A program made the position numbers and the translations under genes. A stretch of 5,221 bases of DNA from positions 1 through 5,221 of the forward strand of contig DSCZ01000406.1 of NCBI GenBank assembly GCA_011048855.1. Reading direction: 5' to 3'. Below the pieces are notes generated by a model that saw nothing but the letters and a program-made list of their open reading frames with translations, was not told the origin of the DNA and searched no databases. Below are positions 1 through 5,221 of the stretch, piece after piece. Position 1 is the first letter of the stretch; each line of letters begins with the position of its first letter. This DNA is from Desulfobacteraceae bacterium (GTDB lineage: Bacteria > Desulfobacterota > DSM-4660 > Desulfatiglandales > Desulfatiglandaceae).

Positions 1-1
1 G

Positions 2-598
2 ACGTTACCCGACGGCAAAAGGGCCGGGTTCACTTTTTCCCCTGTTCTTTCCGAGCAGGTGGGTGTTACCTTCTACCGACCTTCCTGGACTGCTGAATCG
101 GGCGTGGCGTGGACTCTGACCACTTCTGATGCAGTACTGGTGGAAGGCCGGGGCGTTTACTACGAGCAGGGCACTGGACTACCATACAACCCGGCAAACG
201 GTGCGGCTTTCGGCCAGGGTGCCTTCGCTCTCACAAGCCCGGAGGGTACGGTATATTTGTACAATGCCCGAGGGCTCCTGCAGTCGGTGACCTCCGCTTC
301 CGGGGCCCGGGTGATGGCGACTGATGCGGGCTTGTTCGCCTCAGACGGATCCTTCGTGGCCTTCCAGTCCGACTCGAGTGGGCGCCTGGTTTCGCTTACC
401 GCTTCAGACGGCACTCGGATTTCATATAACTACGACGGGGATGGCAACCTTGCGGCCGTGAACAATCTTACAACCGGTTCACGAACCTGGTACGGGTACG
501 GGGCAGGAAACAATCTGCTCAGTCTTATTGCAGACCCCGACCAGGGCACCGCAATCCGGATTTTTTATTCGGCGGGCCGGCTGTCGGAAACCGAGCCG
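2..598 (+). other. Degenerate YD/RHS-like repeat segment (protein residues 1-199)
   Basis: The first ~200 residues look like the start of an RHS/YD spiral seen in bacterial RHS and teneurin-like proteins. The opening LPDGKRAGFTFSP followed by VTFYRP matches the strand pattern these proteins often show just before YD repeats. Three YD-like units follow: GTVYLYNARGLLQSV (residues 82-96), GRLVSLTASDGTRISYNYD (127-145) followed by GDGNLAAV, and WYGYGAGNNLLSLI (163-176) leading to IRIFYSAGRL (185-194). The core pattern is aromatic-x-aromatic-(D/N/S)-x-x-G-x-L followed by a hydrophobic strand. YD repeats normally form a beta-cage or bind carbohydrate. The segment is short and lacks the conserved RHS core motif, so it may be only the end of a longer repeat array upstream, or a vestigial array. 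Confidence 0.75.
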
Positions 599-3500
599 CT
601 GGACGGGGTGCTCGGCTCCATTCGTGACGGTCTTGCAGGTCTGAACGGAAGCATCGGTGCGGAGCCGCAGCGGTGGGTTCTGCGAATAACCGAGGCCGAG
701 GCTGCTACCGCGCCGGTTTCTTCTCTCATTCTGGCCTTGAGTGTTGATGGGGTGGGCTTTACACCGGGGGCGCCATCGATTGCGGGCGCGGCCGTGCTTG
801 CCACCTCCTCTGATGGAACAAAGGCCTATTCGTTGATCTCTGTTGCAGGACCCGGCCTTTATGTGATCGAGATCATGAGCGACGGCACGGGGGGCGGCTT
901 TAGGTTTGCGCTGCAGCCGGCCGGGGATTTGAACGGAGACGGCATCGTTAACGGTGCGGACGGCGTACTTCTGGATGCCGCCCTCGGGAGCACGGTCGGA
1001 AGCGGTTCCTACAGTGAAGACGCCGACCTCAACCGGGACGGGATGGTGGACGACACGGACCGCTATTACCTGGACAGGATGTATGGTTTTGCCGCAAACC
1101 GTGCACCGTCGATGTCACCTGGTACCGCTGTAACTTATATGGATATTCCGGTGGCTGTGGACCTGGCGCCTCTGACGACCGATCCGGACGGTTCGCCGGT
1201 GGATTATGTGTTCACCAATGTGGTCAACGGTTCGGTGATACTTTCCGGTGACGGCCGCACAGCTTATTTCAAACCCCAGGCTGGTTATACGGGCCCGGCC
1301 GGATTCGACGTGATTCCTGACGACGGCGCCGCCAGGGGAATCGCCGTCACGGTGACCGTGAACGTGTCTTCCGCGGCCCTGACAGGAATCCAGTTCAGGA
1401 CCGCCGATGCGGTCAGGTTGATGTCACCGGGTGCAGCGGCAACCGTTGTACTATCCGGAAGGTTCTCGGACGGTGGGATCGTGGCGCTGCCTCCGGGCTA
1501 TGCAAGCTGGCAGAGTTCGGATTCGGCGGTGGCGGTTGTAGACGGGACAGGCAACCTCTGGGCCAGGGCGGAAGGCAGCGCGGTGATCACCGTGCATAAG
1601 GAAGGAACGACTCTGTATGCGGCAGCCGCCGTCGTGGTCGGTGAAGAGGCCGGGTACGATTCATACTCGGTTTACCCCGGCAGTTACCTGCTCGAAGAAG
1701 GGGGTGAAAGACAGATACTCTTCCGTGCGATAGACTCGGAGGGGGCGGCTCATGATCTTTCAATCTCCTCTTCAGGCACAACCTATGTGAGCCGGGACGA
1801 AAGCGTCGCCACGGTGGGTTCCGACGGCCTTATCAGCGCTGCAGGCTCCGCCGGGGGCAGGACCACTGTGCTCGTGATAAACGGTGCAATCCGCCATGAA
1901 ATCGCGGTCAGCATCGGTGCGGTTGCGGAGAGCGGCAGCGCGGTGGATGAAACAGGGGCGGTGGTTACTTCTGCTGAAAACGTCAAGGTGTATGTGCCGC
2001 CCGATACCCTGGCTGGGCAGACCGTCACCGTCACCGGTTTAGACGAAGCAGCTCTTCCCTACGAGATTCCAGGCGGGTTCAGCTTTGTACATGCCTTGGA
2101 CCTGGCTTTCGGGAACCTGATTCTGGACCATGCTCTGGGCCTGGCTGTGCCGGCGGCTGGAAAGGCGGAGGGTGACAGTTTGTTTGTCTTCCGCCAGGGG
2201 TGGTTCGTCGGTGGGGAAGGCCGGAGCGTCCAGAGCTGGGAGTTGGTTGACCGCGCTGTTGTGGGCGCGGACGGTGTGTCCCGGACCACTTCCCCCCCTT
2301 ACAGTGGCAGCATTACCGAGGGCGTGTACGTGTTCGCCGATGCGGATTATGCGATTCTCCGGGTGGACTCGATCTACCGGGATTCGGTGATCGAAGTGGT
2401 TTCCGGAAACCAGCCTTACTTTGTCCGGCCCCACTCGGTGTTCGACAACCTGTTCCCGCTGCCGATGGATACAACCAATGTACGCTTGTGGCGTGTGGCG
2501 CTGGACGGGCGGGCGGTATACGGGGATGCGCCCATTTCAGGTCTTACGCCCGGAAAACTGGTGCCCATATACATCGAAGTTGAAGAGCCTGCCGTCGACG
2601 ACAAGCGCCCCTTCATCACCAATGCTTTGCTGGCTATGGAGGGGGGCATTCCGACGGTTAGGGTGATCGGCGCAAACCTGGGGACCGACTCCAATCTTCT
2701 CAGGGTCATGTTCTATACCGAGGGGAATCCGGGGCGAAAGTACCCGGCAAACGTGACGGACTTTTCTGAGGACGCCTTCAGCGTGGCCGTGCCGGCTGCA
2801 CTGCCCCTTGGAAATCTTGCCTTCACGGTTGAGGCCCTGGTAACCCGCTACGAGTTCAGGCCCGGGGCGGACCCCAGGGAGGTCTCCGATTGGGCGTCGA
2901 GCTGGGCCGTGACTCCGGACTACGAAGTTCCCTACCTGGTCTGGGTCGCCAACATCCACTCCGATACGGTTTCGGTCATTGATCCCATGGCTGAGGGAGG
3001 GCCCAGGGTGATCAAGGAGATCCCTGTGGGTAAAGGACCCTCGGACGTGGTGGTGAGCATCGACGGCCTGAGGGTGTTTGTCTCCAACAGCGGCGAGGGG
3101 ACCATTTCGGTGATAGATACTATTTCACTTACCGAAATCGACATCTACCCGGACGCTCTGGGTGAGCCCGACTCCTTCGGCATGAACCGGATAGCACTCG
3201 GTACGGGTAGATCTCAGCCATGGTTCATGGCTCTGGACCCGGACACCGGAATACTCTACATTTCCGACCGCGCGGGCCCTTATGTTTACACGGTCGAGAC
3301 CGCCGGGGACAGGTTCGCATTCACGGGCAGCATGAACGTGGCTGCCGGAACCGGCATGCGCCTGAATGGTCTCACGGGGATTGCAGTAACCGAGCCGGGT
3401 GAAACCTCCGGCGTCCGCTATCTTGCAGTTGCCACCCCGGGGGTGAACGATCACTGGTACGGGGGGGATTTCGGCTTCGACCCGAAAAGCCCCGGTTATT

Positions 3501-5221
3501 TATTCTACGGACCCCTTATAGGAGGCTGGGTTGAAGACTTCAGGCATCTCGAAGCCGGTTACAAACCCTACGGTGTCACTGCGGGCAAGGAACCGACCCA
3601 GGTGGCGGTTGCCGTCCGGGGCCACGACGGTGACGGAATGGTGGTCTACAACCTGTTGACCGACAGCCGGAGCCACAATGTAGAGATGGATTTCGAACGG
3701 GCGAAGGAGATTCGCAGGAGCGTGAGTCGAGCGCAGGAGACACTGGAAACCTCGGTTACCCACGGCTTGATCAACACTTTCGTCCCGGTGTGGACCGTAG
3801 GCATCGAACTGGCGATAAACCGGAGCTGGAACGCTGAAAACTATTTCGACATCAACAACATCGAGTCGGGGGTGTTCACCAGCGATTACAAATATGCGTT
3901 CGTCGTCGGAAACTGCACATTCAACGGGGATACCGACTTTACGCGTGATCCATACCTGGGTCATGGAGGAAACATAGGTATCGTTCGTGACCCGCTTGAC
4001 CCTGCCAGAGCCAAGCTTATAGGGGCAACCAGGGAGTTTCCCCGGTCATGGCCGGACGAGATTGCGATAGATCCGTTCAATGTCTACCTGATGGCCTCCT
4101 TCAAGGGGATCAACGAGGTGGTCTATTACAACATGGACGATCTTATCAAGGCGGCCGAGGCGATGCAGACAGAATATGCGTCGGCCGGAAAAAAGATCGA
4201 CAAATCAGTCGATGCGTGGGTGGCGGAGAAAAACGACCCCAACATCAGTCTCGAAACGGCCCGCATTTCAGTGGGAGCCCGGCCTTCCGGAATAGCTTCA
4301 AGCCCGGAGGCGCCCACGGATTTCATTGCCGTTTCGGTGTCTTTTCTGGAGAACGGAAACGATCGGTTCGACTTCCCGATGGTGCGGTTGACATACATCG
4401 TCTCAGGGCTCCTTCCGGATAAGCCTCTTACCATTACGCTGTGGAAGAGCGATTCTCCGGCTCTCTCCTCGGCCGTGGTCAAGGAATCATTAAACACCTG
4501 GACTCTCAGGGACAAGAAATATCTGACCCCGGGAAGCCACACCGTGGACTTGCCTCTGATCGGAGGTCTGCCCGCCCGCCAGGAAACCTGGTACGTGATT
4601 CACCTCGATTCGGAGGACCATTTCGCCGAATACAAGGAGACGAACAACTACGCTCATTTCCAGATCCGGATGGCGATGCTGAGCGCTAAATTCGACTCGG
4701 ATCCGCTTGATTTCGAATTCGGGCGCTACATCCGGAATGTGGAAATGAAAAACGAGTTCGAACTGCGTTTTAAACAGGAACTCCTGACCGGCAGCACAAC
4801 AGTGATGGTTACGCTGGGGAACCGGGAGATCCCGCTCACAAAAGTCACTTCCACTCTTTACCGGTTCACCCTGGACATGGGGAGCGTTCCGGACAATACT
4901 CCCCTGACTTTCAAGGTGATGAACGGAGAGAAGGTCGCGGTTCAGGGCGCCTACGTGATCCGCACGTTTGAGATGCCCGACTGGGTGAATCCTCAGTTGC
5001 ACGAGTCGAATCCGGACGAAATCAGGAAGGTGACCTGGAACGAGAAAATGAACGCCTACTGGGTGGAGGCGGTCAATTTCATCAAGAGCTGGGAGCAGCA
5101 GATTCCGGCAAGCGTGCTGCTTTTCGGGGGATTGAACAATGGATTTCACTGGGGTGCCCACCTGCACTTTGCTTTCAACCTGGAAAGCGAGGTGATCTAT
5201 CAGGATGCCGGCCCCACAATC
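2..5221 (+). CDS. Giant modular RHS/Ig-like/dockerin/beta-propeller surface protein, internal fragment open at both ends
   Basis: Frame +2 stays open for 1740 codons with no stop, start or frameshift, so both termini lie outside the window. The translation is a chain of recognisable extracellular modules: YD/RHS-like repeats, a dockerin-like calcium-loop pair, a cadherin/tandem-95-like module, two Big_2-like modules, a VPPDTL module, an IPT/TIG-like module, a YVTN-type propeller and a CARDB-like module. A 184-residue stretch that I do not recognise ends the visible part. Such chains are known in giant secreted or surface proteins of environmental bacteria, where they serve adhesion, recognition or presentation of an RHS cage. 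That role is inferred here; no active site is visible. The in-frame ATG codons inside the window (the first ones include 314-316) lie within domains and lack a convincing RBS, so none is taken as a start. The only cysteine found is C1305. Confidence in the coding call is very high; confidence in the exact function is low. Confidence 0.96.
659..925 (+). other. Beta-sandwich module preceding the dockerin, pre-peptidase (PPC)-like (residues 220-308)
   Basis: Residues 220-308 are a run of short beta-strands. They include WVLRI (225-229), SSLILALSVDGV (240-251), KAYSLISVAGPGLYVIEI (274-291) and GGFRFALQPAGD (298-309). The ending, in which a 'G-x-Y-x-(I/V)-E-(I/V)' strand is followed by 'GGFRFAL' and then at once by the calcium loop GDLNGDG, matches the common arrangement of a PPC or similar beta-sandwich fused to a C-terminal dockerin. 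Such modules are usually passive extracellular binding or stabilising units. The family assignment is by strand pattern only and could be wrong; another small beta-sandwich family would fit equally well. Confidence 0.45.
926..1087 (+). other. Type I dockerin-like domain with two intact calcium loops (residues 309-362)
   Basis: Two F-hand calcium-binding loops are complete. The first has ligands D309, N311, D313, N317 and D320 (DLNGDGIVNGAD). The second has D342, N344, D346, D350 and D353 (DLNRDGMVDDTD). Both follow the 1-3-5-9-12 ligand spacing of dockerins, and each loop is followed by a short helix (VLLDAALG; RYYLDRMYG). The spacing of 33 residues between loops is normal, though the linker is slightly long. 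In cellulosomes dockerins bind cohesins. In non-cellulolytic bacteria similar domains occur as isolated calcium-dependent structural modules. No cohesin is present in this window. The domain sits inside the chain rather than at a terminus, which favours a structural or linker role. Confidence 0.9.
1100..1366 (+). other. Cadherin/tandem-95-like Ig-fold module (residues 367-455)
   Basis: The segment begins with NRAPSMSPGTAVTYMDIPVAV (residues 366-386) and continues with LAPLTTDPDGSPVDY (388-402). It then shows the strand GSVILSGDGRTAYFKPQAGYTG (410-431), FDVIPDDG (435-442) and the closing strand VTVTVNV (449-455). This is the classic 'N-x-A-P ... D-x-D-G-x-x-(L/V) ... G-x-(L/V) ... F-x-P-x-x-x-(F/Y)-x-G-x-x-x-F-x-(V/Y)-x-x-x-D-G ... 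V-x-(V/I)-x-V' pattern of the tandem-95 or Big_9/cadherin-like repeats of bacterial adhesins. Asp residues near the DPDG turn usually bind calcium between modules. Only one copy is present, directly after the dockerin-like domain. Confidence 0.8.
1379..1639 (+). other. Big_2-like bacterial Ig module, copy 1 (residues 460-546)
   Basis: The module starts with LTGIQFRTADAVRLMSPGAAATVVLSGRFSDG and carries the Big_2 signature in its second half. That signature consists of WQSSDSAVAVVDGTGNLWARAEGSAVITV, spanning residues 503-531: the tryptophan, S-S-D-x-x-V-A-x-V, G-x-G, A-x-x-x-G-x-A-x-I-T-V. Big_2 domains are intimin/invasin-like Ig folds in bacterial surface proteins, where they act as rigid stalk units. 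A closing strand, TTLYAAAAVVVG, completes the fold at residues 536-547. The copy is followed about ten residues later by a second, more diverged copy. Confidence 0.85.
1667..1915 (+). other. Big_2-like bacterial Ig module, copy 2 (residues 556-638)
   Basis: Residues 556-638 repeat the Big_2 layout. SVYPGSYLLEEGGERQILFRA (556-576) corresponds to the first strands, and TTYVSRDESVATVGSDGLISA (593-613) to the 'S-x-D-x-x-V-A-x-V-x-x-x-G-x-(I/L)-x-A' signature. TTVLVINGAIRHEIAVSI (621-638) supplies the closing strands. Compared with copy 1 the tryptophan of the signature strand is replaced (TYVS), and the A-x-x-x-G region is GSAGG. Together the two copies probably form a short stalk between the tandem-95-like module and the VPPDTL module. 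Confidence 0.8.
1946..2350 (+). other. VPPDTL module, ZU5-like beta domain common in RHS/Ig giants (residues 649-783)
   Basis: Residues 649-783 show a distinctive pattern. It starts with DETGAVVTSAENVKVYVPPDTLAG, followed by the strand QTVTVTGL (673-680), then LPYEIPGGFSFVHALDL (685-701) and the hydrophobic strand LGLAVPAAG (712-720). Next come GDSLFVFRQGWF (724-735), SWELVDRAVVGADG (745-758) and the closing TSPPYSGSITEGVYVFA (763-779). The 'G-x-V-x-(V/I)-P-P-x-(A/T)-L' start and the 'G-x-x-(T/S)-x-x-x-x-x-(P/S)-G-x-Y-x-F' end resemble ZU5-like or autoproteolysis-type beta domains often seen in giant bacterial surface proteins. The assignment is from remembered patterns, not a search. No HFS-type self-cleavage triad is apparent. 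Confidence 0.6.
2351..2596 (+). other. Unassigned beta-rich segment between VPPDTL and IPT modules (residues 784-865)
   Basis: I do not recognise a family here. Residues 784-865 contain alternating hydrophobic strands such as SVIEVVSG (795-802) and VRLWRVALDGRAVYGDAPI (827-845). These are followed by SGLTPGKLVPIYIEVEEP (846-863), whose 'G-L-x-P-G-x-x-(V/I)-x-(I/V)' rhythm is reminiscent of carboxypeptidase-regulatory-like or fibronectin-like beta-sandwiches. It may be a small additional Ig-like module or the tail of the preceding domain. The segment is in frame and shows no break. Confidence 0.35.
2603..2836 (+). other. IPT/TIG-like Ig module (residues 868-945)
   Basis: The stretch begins RPFITNALLAMEGGIPTVRVIGANLG (residues 869-894). 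This has the 'P-x-I-x-x-(A/V)... (V/I)-x-(I/V)-x-G-x-N-(F/L)' opening of IPT/TIG Ig folds found in surface receptors and RHS proteins. It continues with NLLRVMFYTEG (898-908) and the strand DAFSVAVPAALPLGNLAFTVEA (924-945). The latter matches the terminal 'V-x-V-P-x-x-x-x-x-G-x-x-x-(V/F)-x-V' pattern. It forms the boundary between the Ig-stalk part of the chain and the propeller region. Confidence 0.75.
2930..4147 (+). other. YVTN/NHL-type beta-propeller region with a helical/hydrophobic insert (residues 977-1382)
   Basis: Two clear YVTN-type blades open the region. YLVWVANIHSDTVSVIDP (978-995) is followed by IPVGKGPSDVVVSIDGLRVF (1007-1026) and VSNSGEGTISVIDT (1027-1040). A third follows at 1072-1098 (QPWFMALDPDTGILYISDR). 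Later blades are diverged: LTGIAVTEPG (1124-1133) with YLAVATPG, GYKPYGVTAGKEPTQVAVAV (1186-1205) with MVVYNLLTD, YKYAFVVGN (1296-1304), and GGNIGIVRDP (1322-1331) with LIGATREFP. The last visible blade is PDEIAIDPFNVYLMAS (1351-1366) with NEVVYYNMDDLI. Such propellers usually act as ligand- or protein-binding scaffolds. The blades are irregular, and residues ~1228-1290 do not look like blade sequence, so the true blade count is uncertain. Confidence 0.75.
3683..3817 (+). other. Helical then hydrophobic insertion inside the propeller (residues 1228-1272)
   Basis: Residues 1228-1255 are predicted by eye to be an amphipathic helix: EMDFERAKEIRRSVSRAQET (1228-1247) with regular charged and hydrophobic spacing. 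It leads into LINTFVPVWTVGIELAI (1256-1272), an almost uncharged hydrophobic run with a single glutamate (E1269). This is unlike the surrounding beta-blades. It could be a buried strand pair plus helix used to close the propeller, or a membrane- or partner-contacting insert. It is probably too short and too polar at N1258, P1262 and E1269 to be a confident transmembrane helix. Confidence 0.4.
4133..4276 (+). other. Charged helical linker after the propeller (residues 1378-1425)
   Basis: MDDLIKAAEAMQTEYASAGK (1378-1397) continuing through KIDKSVDAWVAEKNDP (1398-1413) is rich in Ala, Lys, Glu and Asp with heptad-like spacing. It is likely to be alpha-helical. It separates the last propeller blade from the CARDB-like module and is the most lysine-rich local stretch in the fragment (K1383, K1397, K1398, K1401, K1410). 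Confidence 0.45.
4319..4669 (+). other. CARDB-like adhesion module (residues 1440-1556)
   Basis: This module starts DFIAVSVSF (1440-1448) and runs through VRLTYIVSGLLPDKPLTITLW (1461-1481), TPGSHTVDLPLIGGLP (1509-1524) and ETWYVIHLDSED (1528-1539). It ends with FAEYKETNNYAHFQIR (1541-1556). The ending is the hallmark of CARDB and related cell-adhesion Ig folds: a 'V-x-(V/L)-D-x-x-x-x-x-x-E-x-x-E-x-N-N' strand and turn. The interior also fits, with 'I-x-x-x-x-x-G' and 'L-x-x-G-x-H-x-V-x-L'. CARDB domains are structural and adhesive modules of archaeal and bacterial surface proteins. The match rests mostly on the C-terminal motif. Confidence 0.65.
4670..5221 (+). other. Unrecognised C-terminal part of the visible chain (residues 1557-1740)
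   Basis: No family was recognised. Residues 1557-1658 look beta-rich: LLTGSTTVMVTLGNREIPL (1594-1612), LYRFTLDMGSVPDNTPLTFK (1619-1638) and VAVQGAYVIRTFEM (1645-1658). A more aromatic and charged stretch follows from 1659 (PDWVNPQLHESNPDE). It includes NAYWVEAVNFIKSWEQQIPA (1684-1703), likely helical, and then the glycine- and histidine-rich segment LLFGGLNNGFHWGAHLHFAF (1706-1725). The sequence is still open at the window edge, so this is the start of a further domain. It could be another structural module or the beginning of a functional tip. Composition is more lysine- and aromatic-rich than in the N-terminal third. Confidence 0.5.

Noticed and set aside
314..316. In-frame ATG as a possible gene start
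   Set aside because: It falls inside the YD-like repeat segment, there is no purine-rich RBS upstream, and homologous-looking sequence continues upstream of it in the same frame.
2537..2959. 140-codon minus-strand open frame
   Set aside because: It is antisense to the IPT/TIG-like module, and the + strand translation carries the recognisable motifs.
3500..3964. 154-codon minus-strand open frame
   Set aside because: It overlaps the propeller-coding region in antisense and shows no domain signature or RBS. It is treated as a shadow.
4048..4422. 124-codon plus-strand frame in another phase
   Set aside because: It is an out-of-phase reading of the same codons. Its translation is Arg/Gly-rich without motifs, while the +2 frame through it is uninterrupted and domain-like.
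4490..5167. 225-codon minus-strand open frame
   Set aside because: It lies entirely opposite the continuous domain-bearing + strand frame. Its translation is His/Val/Arg/Leu-rich with no recognisable motif, as expected of an antisense shadow in a GC-rich gene.
2..5221. CRISPR, tRNA/rRNA, insertion sequence, terminator or promoter
   Set aside because: No direct repeat array, tRNA-like stem set, inverted terminal repeats or intergenic spacing is seen, and the whole length is coding in one frame.
4670..5221. Polymorphic toxin domain at the C-terminus
   Set aside because: No RHS core cleavage motif precedes it and no nuclease, deaminase, ADP-ribosyltransferase or peptidase motif is visible. It is still open at the edge, so the idea cannot be supported from this window.

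Overview
The whole window lies inside one protein-coding gene. Frame +2 (codons starting at position 2) runs without a stop codon from base 2 to base 5221. That is 1740 codons with neither a start nor a stop, so this is an internal slice of a giant protein that extends past both ends. No promoter, RBS, terminator, RNA gene, mobile element or CRISPR array is visible, and there is no intergenic stretch. Residue numbers below count from the codon at positions 2-4.

The translation reads as a modular, extracellular-type bacterial protein made mostly of beta-rich modules. In order these are: a degenerate YD/RHS-like segment (residues ~1-200); a beta module of the kind often found before dockerins (~220-308); a complete type I dockerin-like double calcium loop (309-362); a cadherin/tandem-95-like Ig module (367-455); two Big_2-like Ig modules (460-546 and 556-638); a module with a VPPDTL motif (649-783); an unassigned beta segment (784-865); an IPT/TIG-like module (868-945); a long YVTN/NHL-type beta-propeller region with a helical and hydrophobic insert (977-1382); a helical linker (~1378-1425); a CARDB-like module (1440-1556); and an unrecognised C-terminal stretch (1557-1740).

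The only cysteine I find in 1740 residues is C1305. Asp, Gly, Ser, Thr and Val are abundant, and the calcium-loop and Ig modules are typical of surface or secreted proteins. Composition shifts along the chain: residues 1-660 hold only four lysines, while the last third has about one per 20 residues.

The host is probably a GC-rich, free-living bacterium (GC judged by eye as somewhat under 60%). Giant RHS/Ig/propeller proteins of this type are known from environmental deltaproteobacteria (Desulfobacterota) and related sediment lineages, but the window contains no taxonomic marker, so this is a guess. The most plausible role is a cell-surface or secreted adhesion, recognition or RHS-type delivery protein. 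No catalytic domain or toxin tip can be identified here.
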